From the NCBI RefSeq assembly GCF_030408775.1, contig NZ_CP047210.1:1612001-1676000 (forward strand): a DNA stretch of 64,000 nucleotides, in the 5' to 3' direction. The stretch comes from Corynebacterium fournieri (lineage in GTDB: Bacteria; Actinomycetota; Actinomycetes; Mycobacteriales; Mycobacteriaceae). The position numbers and the translations under genes were made by a program. Numbering within the stretch: the stretch's first letter is position 1; each line of letters starts with the position of its first letter. Of this stretch, positions 55,542 to 63,151 are shown one piece after another. The notes under the pieces were generated by a model. That model made no database searches and was not told where the DNA came from. It worked only from the letters and a program-made list of their open reading frames with translations.

Positions 55542-56637
55542 CTCCGCCCGTATCTCGCCGTCCCGTATTACTGTTGCGCGATTGCGCCGTGGCCTCACAA
55601 AAGCGGAGCTCGCCGCCAATCTCGGCATCGCTCCAGCAACGTTGTCTCGTTGGGAGAATGAGGGACCGCCACCTTCCCGCACCGAGTCCCTCATCGAGCA
55701 GCTCGAGGCTGCACTCGGGTTTACCGCAGGTTACTTGGTCTCCGAAGAGCTCGAAGTCCCCTCGACGGATTCCACCCTCTTTCGGGCTGGCAGCCGCGCA
55801 ACTCAACGCCAGAAGAGCGTTGCAGTCGCATCCGGGGCAAACGCCAGCGCACTTTTGGCCTGGCTTCGACGCAACTTCAACTTCCCAGAGCCTGACCTGC
55901 CTGACTTGTCCGGGCTTACGCCTTCGGAGGCAGCCCGCCATGCGCGCACGATCTGGCAGCTCGGCGACAGGCCAGTTCCAAACTCGGTCCAACTCGCCGA
56001 ATCCCTCGGCATCGCCGTCATGGGCCTGCCGCCCGCAGCCTCTGCGGTGGACGCGTTTTCCATGTGGGACGGCGAGCAACCGCTCATTTTCCTGGCCCGT
56101 CGCCGCACCCCCGAGGGCACCCGTTTCGACCTCGCGCACGAGTTGGGGCACCTGCTACTTCACAGTTCCGACGATCCACACAACGGAGCACGCGAGGAGG
56201 ACGAGGCGAACCAGTTCGCCGCTGACTTCCTCATCCCGCCCGGCATTGTTCACGCACACCTTCGCTCGCACGCGAGCTTCGACGACATCCTCCGGCTCAA
56301 GACCGCATTGAAGGTGTCAGCCATGGCCATGCTTCGCGCCGCTTACCACCACGGCAAACTCAGTGAGCGGGAATACCACTCCCACCTGACCGCCCTCTCC
56401 GCGCGCGGCTTCCGCACCGGCGAGCCCGGCAGCACACTGCAGTATGAACGCTCACGCATCTTCGATTACGTGCTTTCCCCCGATGGTGGCGCCAGCATTT
56501 CGAACATCGCCGCTGAAACAAAGCTCCCGCCACAAGACCTGCACGCGCTCATGCTCAGTACGCAACCTCACACGGTCTCGAGCGCTACCCGGACAACAAG
56601 CGCCCCGGCCCGCCCGGCGCTCCGCGTGGTGCGCTGA
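55501..56637 (+). CDS. XRE-type regulator fused to ImmA/IrrE metallopeptidase
   Basis: A 378-residue protein. Residues 22-80 form an XRE helix-turn-helix (LTKAELAANLGIAPATLSRW). The second half has a zinc-peptidase motif H213-E-L-G-H217 in FDLAHELGHLLLH and a downstream E in EDEANQFAADFLIP, as in ImmA/IrrE proteins that cleave repressors. Start ATG 55501 has GAGGACG upstream. The last 25 or so residues look out of frame: an adjacent frame continues past the stop with protein-like sequence. Confidence 0.87.
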   Translation: MTLTSQSHVQAETNSARISPSRITVARLRRGLTKAELAANLGIAPATLSRWENEGPPPSRTESLIEQLEAALGFTAGYLVSEELEVPSTDSTLFRAGSRATQRQKSVAVASGANASALLAWLRRNFNFPEPDLPDLSGLTPSEAARHARTIWQLGDRPVPNSVQLAESLGIAVMGLPPAASAVDAFSMWDGEQPLIFLARRRTPEGTRFDLAHELGHLLLHSSDDPHNGAREEDEANQFAADFLIPPGIVHAHLRSHASFDDILRLKTALKVSAMAMLRAAYHHGKLSEREYHSHLTALSARGFRTGEPGSTLQYERSRIFDYVLSPDGGASISNIAAETKLPPQDLHALMLSTQPHTVSSATRTTSAPARPALRVVR

Positions 56638-56765
56638 AAGCCTGGCTCGTTTCTGACTTCTACCAGGAGTGCGACCAGCGAGTTAAGGGGCGAAGACTGC
56701 CTCCCCCGCCGACGAATTCAGGTTTTCGTCTATACGCCAAAATCGAACAACACCTGTCCACCTAG
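56578..56765 (+). other. possible continuation of the XRE/ImmA gene in another frame
   Basis: The frame reading LERYPDNKRPGPPGAPRGAL then KAWLVSDFYQECDQRV stays open from before 56578 to a TAG at 56763-56765. It looks more like ordinary protein than the Ser/Thr/Arg-rich end of the annotated frame. This suggests a frameshift near the 3' end or a separate small ORF. Confidence 0.4.
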
Positions 56766-56770
56766 ATTGC

Positions 56771-56808
56771 AAAAGAAAAGCCGGCAGCGACACAACTCGC
56801 TCCCGGCT
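56771..56808 (-). terminator. terminator of the 56850-57482 gene
   Basis: AGCCGG (56779-56784) pairs with CCGGCT (56803-56808), extended by AGCGA/TCGCT; on the minus strand TTTTCTTTT follows. Confidence 0.8.
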
Positions 56809-56849
56809 CACCCCCTCAGCGCCCCAAGCGCCCGTGCGCCTCCGAAAAA

Positions 56850-57482
56850 CTACTTCCCAATCTCCGCCGGCGTGCAGATCGGCGCCTGCCGGATGAACTC
56901 TTCCGGCGCCCCCTGCTCGCGCAAGGTATTGCCGTTGTAGCACCCGCGCGACATCCCGTCCTGCTTCGTCCCCGCGGTAGGCAGCACGGCCCACTTGCCG
57001 TTGGAATTCTTGAAGTACAGGATCCAGTCCGTCTGGTTGGCGCCCGTGATGGCCCACTTGCCGTCACAGAAGATCACCGAGGTGCCCGTGAAGTGCGGCC
57101 ACTCCGGCACCACTGCGTCGAAGGCCTGCGGCGCGCACGAACCCTTCGCCTCACCCGATGCCGCCGGCTTCTGGGTCAGCCCCGGGATGGCCAGCGCCGG
57201 GATCAGAGCGCCGAGCCCCGCGGCCGGGTCAATCCCTTCCGGCAGCTCCAGCAAGCCTTGCTGCAGCGCGAAGTAGCCACCGGCGCCCACAGCGGCCAGC
57301 ACGCCGAGCGTGATGCCCACGATGGCGCCCGTGCTTAGCGACGACCCTTCGGCCTCCCCCGAACTCGAAGAAGAGCCAGTTTCAGTAGTCGTTTCGGTCC
57401 CCTCCGCAAAGGCGGCAGGAGCAATAACGGCGGACGTGGTGACGGCGGCGGCAACGCCGAGAGCAAGCATCGGTTTCTTCAT
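56850..57482 (-). CDS. secreted or membrane-anchored protein
   Basis: A 210-residue protein. MKKPMLALGVAAAVTTSAVI begins a signal peptide cut after AFA, then a Ser/Thr/Gly-rich linker, a transmembrane helix (GAIVGITLGVLAAVGAGGYFAL) and a C-terminal domain with four cysteines (SCAP, IFCDGKW, RGCYNG, PICTP). Corynebacterial genomes encode families of such proteins; function unknown. The start at 57482 is preferred over the longer frame because it begins with the signal peptide. Confidence 0.78.
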   Translation of the reverse strand: MKKPMLALGVAAAVTTSAVIAPAAFAEGTETTTETGSSSSSGEAEGSSLSTGAIVGITLGVLAAVGAGGYFALQQGLLELPEGIDPAAGLGALIPALAIPGLTQKPAASGEAKGSCAPQAFDAVVPEWPHFTGTSVIFCDGKWAITGANQTDWILYFKNSNGKWAVLPTAGTKQDGMSRGCYNGNTLREQGAPEEFIRQAPICTPAEIGK

Positions 57483-57510
57483 AGCCACCACCCTATCCCA
57501 GTAACCCCAA

Positions 57511-57774
57511 TCACTTCGAGGGAAAGAGCGCAATTCCCCACACCCCAAGGGCGACTGCGGCGGCGACCAAGAGCCACCACAGCACCCCGCGTGGGCGCGA
57601 GAACCACTTATCCGCCGCCAGCCAGACCAGGGACGGCACCACCAGCGCCAAGCCCAAAAACGTCAGCGCCCGCCAGTCCGCCAACCGGTCCGCTGAGAGC
57701 AGGCACACCACGCCGAAGCCCACCAGCCCCCACGCGAGCGCGTTTACACGGAATCCACCAACCGGAATCAACAT
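57511..57774 (-). CDS. small membrane protein
   Basis: An 87-residue protein with three hydrophobic segments and basic loops (ALAWGLVGFGVVCLL, ALTFLGLALVVPSLVWLA, LWWLLVAAAVALGVWGIALF). No family recognised. It lies 28 bases upstream of the secreted protein gene on the same strand. Confidence 0.65.
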   Translation of the reverse strand: MLIPVGGFRVNALAWGLVGFGVVCLLSADRLADWRALTFLGLALVVPSLVWLAADKWFSRPRGVLWWLLVAAAVALGVWGIALFPSK

Positions 57775-57814
57775 GCCCGCGACACTACCCCAAAACCACG
57801 ATCAACCTGGCGAT

Positions 57815-57844
57815 TTGGGCATTACAAACATCCCACGCTATATT
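57815..57844 (+). promoter_or_regulatory. possible tRNA-Asn promoter
   Basis: TTGGGC (57815-57820) and TATATT (57839-57844) are 18 bases apart and 38 bases before the tRNA. Confidence 0.4.
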
Positions 57845-57881
57845 TACATCTCGTTGCACAGCGAAAGCAACAGCAACATAT

Positions 57882-57954
57882 TCCTCCATAGCTCAGTTGG
57901 CAGAGCATTCGACTGTTAATCGAAGGGTCACTGGTTCGAGCCCAGTTGGAGGAG
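57882..57954 (+). tRNA. tRNA-Asn (anticodon GTT)
   Basis: TCCTCCA pairs with TGGAGGA in the acceptor stem; anticodon loop CTGTTAA gives anticodon GTT (asparagine); T-arm contains GGTTCGAGCCC. CCA not encoded. tRNA-Asn genes are frequent integration sites, but no intact integrase follows here. Confidence 0.95.
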
Positions 57955-58109
57955 CAAAAAGATGGAGCCCCGTGATCAGCACCAGCTGGCCACGGGGCAT
58001 TTTTCGTATCGCGGCAAGATAGCAGGAATAACGACAGCCCTCCTCGACGTTCCACCTGATGTTCCGGCAAAGGCCGAACGCACAGAGAACAACGACAAAG
58101 GAGCACAGC

Positions 58110-59108
58110 GTGACTGCATCGAAGCAATGGGTCCTGGCCTCCCGCCCAGAGGGCGCACCGACGAGCGAAAACTTCCGCATGGAGGAAGTAGAGCTGCCGG
58201 AGCTGTCAGAGGGCCAGATCCTCGTCGAGAACACCTTCGCCAGCGTCGACCCCTACATGCGTGGGCGGATGAACGACGTGAAGTCCTACATCGAGCCGTT
58301 CCAGATTGACCAGCCGCTGACCGGCACTGCAATCGGCACGGTTACGGAGTCCCGCTCCCCCAAGTTCAAGGTAGGCGACACGGTCCGCCATTTTGCGGGG
58401 TGGCGCACCCACGCCGTACTCAACGAGGACCAGGCGGAGCCGATTGACACCAACCTCGCCCCCGCAGAGGCGTACCTGGGCATGCTCGGGCTGACGGGTC
58501 TGACCGCCTACGTCGGCCTGACCGCCGTCGGCGAGATGAAAGAGGGCGACGTCGTGTTCATCTCGGGCGCGGCAGGTGCTGTGGGCTCGGCCGCAGGACA
58601 AATTGCGAAGCATCTCGGCGCGGCAAAGGTGATCGGGTCCGCAGGCTCGCAGGAGAAGATCGACTACATCACCGGGATCGGCTTCGACGAAGCGTTCAAC
58701 TACAAGGACGGCGACGTCAACGGTCAGCTAGCCAAGGCAGCGCCGGAGGGCATCGACGTCTATTTCGACAACGTCGGCGGCGACCACCTCGAGGCGGCGA
58801 TCCAAAACGCGAATACCTTCGGCCGCATCGCTATGTGCGGGGCCATCGCCCAGTACAACGACACCGAGCCGGCGCCGGGGCCGCGAAACCTGGGCCTTTC
58901 CATCGGCAAATGCCTCACGCTGCGCGGGTTTGTGGTGGGCCAATACTCGCACCTGGCCAAGGAGTTTCAGGAGCAGATCGCGCCCCTGGTCGTCGATGGA
59001 TCGATCAGCTACGAAACCACGGTGCGCGAGGGCATTGACAATATGCCGGGCGCGTTCCTGGGGCTTTTCCAGGGCGGCAACACCGGAAAGATGATGGTCA
59101 AGTTTTAG
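58110..59108 (+). CDS. NADP-dependent MDR-type oxidoreductase (CurA/leukotriene B4 dehydrogenase-like)
   Basis: A 332-residue zinc-independent medium-chain reductase. SVDPYMRGRM is typical of the group, and the Rossmann fold is seen in VVFISGAAGAVGSAAGQIAK. Relatives reduce double bonds of enones. The start is the GTG at 58110 with AAAGGAG upstream. No zinc ligands are visible. Confidence 0.9.
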   Translation: MTASKQWVLASRPEGAPTSENFRMEEVELPELSEGQILVENTFASVDPYMRGRMNDVKSYIEPFQIDQPLTGTAIGTVTESRSPKFKVGDTVRHFAGWRTHAVLNEDQAEPIDTNLAPAEAYLGMLGLTGLTAYVGLTAVGEMKEGDVVFISGAAGAVGSAAGQIAKHLGAAKVIGSAGSQEKIDYITGIGFDEAFNYKDGDVNGQLAKAAPEGIDVYFDNVGGDHLEAAIQNANTFGRIAMCGAIAQYNDTEPAPGPRNLGLSIGKCLTLRGFVVGQYSHLAKEFQEQIAPLVVDGSISYETTVREGIDNMPGAFLGLFQGGNTGKMMVKF

Positions 59109-59205
59109 GAGGACAACAGCAGAGCACTGGACGCTTAACGACGGCACACCCCACCCCACCGGATTCTGATCCGAAGAGCTCGTAACCCCGCTTCCGATCT
59201 TCACC

Positions 59206-59576
59206 GACGCCGGCTGAACTTAAGGAACTCCAATCCGTTCTGGCAGAACCGCTCGACATCGACAACGTCAAGGCCGCAGACTACGACCTTGTCTTCTACC
59301 CCGGCGGGCATGCCCGATGGAAGAGCCCGCAGTCGACGAGACGTCCGCACGAATCCTCACCGAGCGGGCTTCTCCAACGACGAAGAGCGAGACGCCGGGC
59401 TCGCCGACAAGGCTCCCTGGCTGCTCAAGGACCGGCTCGTCGCCCTCGGCGCTAAATACGACAAGACGCCGGAGCCGTGGGCGTCCTACGTCACTGTCGA
59501 CGGCAACCTCTACACCGGGCAGAACCCGTCCTCGTCTCACGAGCTCGCGCAGTGCCTAGTCAAGGACCTGGCCTAA
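59206..59576 (+). pseudogene. DJ-1/PfpI family gene remnant, copy 1
   Basis: This stretch is a broken copy of the gene at 62457-62953. Relative to it there is a one-base loss near 59312 (GGGCATGCCCG against GGGCATGGCCCG) and a deletion of about 109 bases after GAGCGG at 59364-59369, removing the catalytic cysteine region. The end (DGNLYTGQNPSSS, then a stop at 59574) is preserved. The similarity extends about 110 bases beyond the stop. It lacks the N-terminal part too. Confidence 0.85.
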
Positions 59577-60323
59577 GGGATTTCACGCTGGGACCGGTCG
59601 GCGACACACTCCGCGCGGTTGTCGCCGGCACGGTGCCATCGGTGCGCAATTGCCTATCGACGACCACAGGTCCCCCGCACTCGTCAAGTCCCGTGAAGTG
59701 GTAAAGCCGTGTGTGCTTTCAGCTCGGTATGAGGTTCGGGGAGTTGGTCAGGAGATTAGCTGGTGGTGGTCGCCGTTATCACCTTCGTTTGGTACATGCG
59801 GTGTTTAGTGTGGTTCGAGTGCGGATAGCGACGCGAAGCCGTTTTACCGGTTCTAGTCGTCCTGCTGCCCGGCAAGAACTGGCCCGACAAGCAGGACAAT
59901 GGACTCCTGGTCTGGGAAGATGCCCCCCTGCATCGCCGCACCGGCGGATTTACGGTTTGACTGCTCTGAGGTTGTTCGACCACACCTGTGCCCACACTGG
60001 TTTCGGCGTTGCGGTAAACGCCACCCATAGCTTCCCGATCCGCGAAAATCAGATCCGTATTGATTTGGGGTCGACAGTCTCCAAAAATTAGGGCATTGAA
60101 GGATATCCGAGCCATGCTCTTGATTGTCAAGCTTTGCCAGATTCATCGAAAGCATTAGTAATAGCTGCGCCAGTATGTCACCATTAGCACTCGAGCGCCG
60201 AGAGCGAGCACTTAAGCATTATCGGGTGATTTCTACTTGACTACTCGCCCGTATTTGTCCAACCAAGCATCTTCAACCATGCAGGCACTTCGGGCGTGGC
60301 GAAAGCCGTAAGCTTCAGCTCCC
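59577..60323. other. no confident gene; left edge of AT-richer island
   Basis: 59625-59693 is repeated at 62995-63063 (shared GTGCGCAATTGCCTATCGACGA and flanks). From about 59700 the sequence loses similarity and becomes AT-richer; only short open frames without recognisable products or ribosome sites occur. Confidence 0.6.
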
Positions 60324-60767
60324 CTATCCCAATCCCCGCAAGGTATTCACCGGAAGCAGCACTGGCACAAGTGGAAGTTCGTTGGTCAAATCATGTATTT
60401 TCTGCCGCACGTAGGGAAACAGTGCCGGAGCAACGTACTCGTCAATAATCTCGCCCTTGCGGTCTGGATCGTGGATGAAAGATTCAGCTTGCTCCTCTGG
60501 TACAGAGAGATCTATTTCGTACCAGATCCCGATTTCACCAAGAACTCGCTCTTTTTCGCCATCGGCGAAAAGTTTAGTTTCCGCTTTAGCACGAACCCGC
60601 ACCCCACCTTCAATGAGTTTCCCTTGAAATTGACCAAGTTCAAACTGCACATGGACGCCTTCGTATGGCGTCTCATAGTTCAGAGCATCCGCATTCACGG
60701 CCACTAGGCGAATCTCGTTTACGACACACTCTTTCGCCACCTCGACGCTCTGCTCTTGTTCGCTCAC
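60324..60767 (-). CDS. SecB-like chaperone
   Basis: A 147-residue protein whose C-terminal part VAPALFPYVRQKIHDLT and VPVLLPVN matches the SecB core (E. coli LFPYARECITSMV...LAPVNFDAL); the N-terminal strands fit too. SecB keeps client proteins unfolded. Corynebacteria have no classical SecB, and actinobacterial SecB-like proteins such as Rv1957 serve toxin-antitoxin-chaperone modules. Its GTG start overlaps the stop of the helix-turn-helix gene (GTGA), placing it third in a three-gene operon. Confidence 0.82.
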   Translation of the reverse strand: MSEQEQSVEVAKECVVNEIRLVAVNADALNYETPYEGVHVQFELGQFQGKLIEGGVRVRAKAETKLFADGEKERVLGEIGIWYEIDLSVPEEQAESFIHDPDRKGEIIDEYVAPALFPYVRQKIHDLTNELPLVPVLLPVNTLRGLG

Positions 60768-61465
60768 AGCACAGAGCCTTTCCGGTTCACTTCAACCCTC
60801 CGATACCCTTCGGACTTCTTCACCACTGTACGTTTCGAAGAAAAAGGGGAACCCCAGTAGATTTCCATCCACTCACCGGGGCGTGGAGTATCCCCGGAAG
60901 ACCGCTGCCCCCGGACCGACTCCTCAAACATCACGCTCGCCCCGGCGCCTGCAAACGAAGCCCACTCTTCCGAGACCGGCTCGTGCTTCTCCACCAAAAA
61001 GGCGTCAATCTCTCGGACGAGCTCCGGCGTCGGAAGCTCAAGTCCCAAGTCAATTTTCGCCACTTCAGCAAGCCAGGTGTTCACCTCATATAAGCTCCAG
61101 ATCTTTTGTCGCCGCTCCCCTCTACCAATACACGCTTCTTCTTTTGGAAAGGCGTTGTCTGTATTCGCCACCCATTTCGTCACGGCTTGGCGCGTTACAC
61201 CAACAAGTTGCGCAATATCGGAGGTGTTCACCAAAAGCGGTTCAACTCTATCGACAATCAATGTGTCGCGTGTCTTGAGTATGTGCAGGATATCGGTTGC
61301 TTTGTGGAAGAGGTTCTCACTGTCCTCTTCGAGCACAATTTCCGCAATTACAACCCCGTTTGAGAGAGAAAAGGACACCTCAGGAACAGCTTCTTCGATG
61401 CCGTCAATTCGTTGATCATCGGAAAAATCGATTCCGTGAACCTGCAGTCTAACTACTGTTGCCAT
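60764..61465 (-). CDS. helix-turn-helix protein, putative antitoxin/regulator
   Basis: A 233-residue protein. The N-terminal part (1-75) is an acidic alpha/beta region; residues 80-133 form an AlpA/MerR-like winged helix (NTSDIAQLVGVTRQAVTKWV, then RRQKIWSLYEVNTWL). A C-terminal extension (about 195-233) holds an aromatic patch PGEWMEIYW and a basic end, which could be the chaperone-addiction segment expected in TAC antitoxins. Start ATG 61465 has AGGGG upstream; a palindrome lies 26-43 bases before it. Confidence 0.78.
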   Translation of the reverse strand: MATVVRLQVHGIDFSDDQRIDGIEEAVPEVSFSLSNGVVIAEIVLEEDSENLFHKATDILHILKTRDTLIVDRVEPLLVNTSDIAQLVGVTRQAVTKWVANTDNAFPKEEACIGRGERRQKIWSLYEVNTWLAEVAKIDLGLELPTPELVREIDAFLVEKHEPVSEEWASFAGAGASVMFEESVRGQRSSGDTPRPGEWMEIYWGSPFSSKRTVVKKSEGYRRVEVNRKGSVL

Positions 61466-61490
61466 CTTCATCCCCTCTCAAGGCCAGCGA

Positions 61491-61508
61491 GGTTGTCAAA
61501 TGACAACC
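61491..61508. promoter_or_regulatory. palindromic operator upstream of the helix-turn-helix gene
   Basis: GGTTGTCA-AA-TGACAACC is a perfect 8-bp inverted repeat in the 86-base gap between the first and second operon genes, well placed for autoregulation. Confidence 0.65.
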
Positions 61509-61551
61509 AGTAAAACAGTTTATTTGAGAACTAACAAAACCGCAGGATCTT

Positions 61552-62184
61552 TCACCCTTCCCCCTTCCGAACTTGCTTTTTCGCCCCGCGCAATCTGTCC
61601 CGCAGACCTTTGTAACGTTTCCACGCGTCATCAACCTCTGGATGTGGGGGCTTGTCCAGATATCGCGCCCGTAGTTCTTGCCGAGCGGATTCGAGTGGCC
61701 GCTCAGCACATTCACTGATCTGAGGCACATCCGCGGCCCCTGCATCAGATGCCCCGGCTTCACGTAAGAGCTCCCCCGCCTTCTCTTCGCATTCAATAGC
61801 ACCTTCGACAAAAGTATCTAGCTCGAGCTCGATCGCTTTTCCGAATAGCTGTTTAGCGCGAAGAAGCTCTTCAGCAGCCTTGATCAACCGTTCCGCTTTG
61901 TCCAAATACTCAAGAGCCTCCTGCAGACTCTCGCGGTGCGTGGAGGAATGCGAGCAGTGTCGAATAGCCCGATCAACTTCTTTGGCTTTTCTCGTCGGGT
62001 TCCGCGGAGTCGAGTCAATGCGCACGCGACATTCTCCCGTGGGACATATGAGCACAAAGCCCCCGTGACTCTCCTTAGGTTTCGCACTCCATCCGAGCGA
62101 TCTCGCTTTCTGCGCCTGCTCATTTAAGTCTTTCTGGGGATGGCGTGGCCATTGATCTCTCGGCCCGTAAACAGTGCTGGCCAC
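61552..62184 (-). CDS. HicA-like protein with helical C-terminal domain, putative toxin
   Basis: A 210-residue protein. Residues 10-80 (WPRHPQKDLNEQAQKARSLGW, then SHGGFVLICPTGECRV and STPRNP) follow the HicA-like double-stranded-RNA-binding fold with a histidine (H40) where HicA has its catalytic His. Residues 83-175 are long charged helices (coiled coil) not found in ordinary HicA. The start is the GTG at 62184, with GGAGG six bases upstream. First gene of the operon. Confidence 0.7.
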   Translation of the reverse strand: MASTVYGPRDQWPRHPQKDLNEQAQKARSLGWSAKPKESHGGFVLICPTGECRVRIDSTPRNPTRKAKEVDRAIRHCSHSSTHRESLQEALEYLDKAERLIKAAEELLRAKQLFGKAIELELDTFVEGAIECEEKAGELLREAGASDAGAADVPQISECAERPLESARQELRARYLDKPPHPEVDDAWKRYKGLRDRLRGAKKQVRKGEG

Positions 62185-62194
62185 TCCGCTCCTC

Positions 62195-62395
62195 CTAGTC
62201 GAATCTCTGGCAAATTCTACCATTGTCATTCTCGCAAGCACTTTCGGAATCCTGAGCTTCTAACGCCTTCGCCACCGCCAGGCCATTCCAACGCAACCCG
62301 ACGGTCCTGAACACCACCCGCCACGCCGGATCTAGCGCCACCTCCCCATGTACGACCCCACTCATCGATTGAGTGTCCTCCCGCCCAAGCGCCAC
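62195..62395 (-). CDS. short ORF upstream of the HicA-like gene
   Basis: A 66-residue frame ending 10 bases before the HicA-like start, beginning MALGREDTQSMSGVVHGEVA. Its middle (DPAWRVVFRTVGLRWNG) looks protein-like. No family or ribosome site recognised; it could be the remnant of a gene truncated when the island formed. Confidence 0.35.
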   Translation of the reverse strand: MALGREDTQSMSGVVHGEVALDPAWRVVFRTVGLRWNGLAVAKALEAQDSESACENDNGRICQRFD

Positions 62396-62456
62396 TTCTG
62401 CACCGCGATCACCAAATCGCCAGCCTCACTGTGCGCCGCGCCGTATCCTTCATCCG

Positions 62457-62953
62457 AAGCTGACACCCTGGCAGCGGTGAAAGCGGGGCTGGAAAAGCTT
62501 GAACCCGTATTGGCGAAGCCGCTCGACATTGACACTGTTAAGTTCGCAGACTACGACCTTGTCTTCTACCCCGGCGGGCATGGCCCGATGGAGGACCTCG
62601 CAGTCGACGAGACGTCCGCACGAATCCTCCCCGAGCGAATGGCGGAAAGCGCGCCCGTGGCTCTACTCTGCCACGCACCGGCCGCTGTCCTCGCGACAGA
62701 GAACGCGTCCGGCGCCACCCCATTCGCCGGCCGGACCACGACCGGATTCTCCAACGACGAAGAGCGAGACGCCGGGCTCGCCGACAAGGCGCCGTGGCTG
62801 CTCGAGGACCGGCTCGTCGCCCTCGGCGCTGTGTACGACAAGGCGCCGGAGCCGTGGGCCTCCTACGCCACTCTCGACGGCAACCTCTACACCGGACAGA
62901 ATCCGTCTTCCTCGCGCGAGCTCGCGCAGCGCCTGGTTAAGGACATGGCCTAA
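62457..62953 (+). pseudogene. DJ-1/PfpI (Hsp31-like) gene, 5'-truncated copy 2
   Basis: The region encodes the class I glutamine-amidotransferase-like core with VFYPGGHGPMEDL, the nucleophile cysteine in LLCHAPAAV and the end ITGQNP-like LYTGQNPSSS. Relatives of the Hsp31/YhbO type are about 225 residues and begin about 55 residues earlier; here the upstream part is unrelated sequence. A frame is open from 62348, so a truncated 201-residue protein could be made, but it would lack the first strands. Confidence 0.75.
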
Positions 62954-63151
62954 GTGCTTCTGCGCTAGAGCCAGCTGGAGATAGCCTGCGCGCGGGTATC
63001 GCCGACACGCTGGCATCGGTGCGCAATTGCCTATCGACGATCACAGGTACCCCGCACTCGTCACGCCACAACCAGCCCGGCCAGCAGCTCAAAACGCCGT
63101 CCGAAGCTAGACAACGCATTCGGCTAGTGAAGGTTGGCCGCGCACTTCCTA
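62954..63151. other. gene-free spacer with right copy of flanking repeat
   Basis: 62995-63063 matches 59625-59693. No gene recognised. Confidence 0.6.

Noticed and set aside
57882-59205. Integration of the 59-63 kb island at tRNA-Asn
   Set aside because: No repeat of the tRNA 3' end is seen downstream and no integrase is present; the flanking repeats are the DJ-1 gene copies instead.
59700-60155. Coding region at the left edge of the island
   Set aside because: Open frames are short, lack ribosome sites and do not resemble known proteins.
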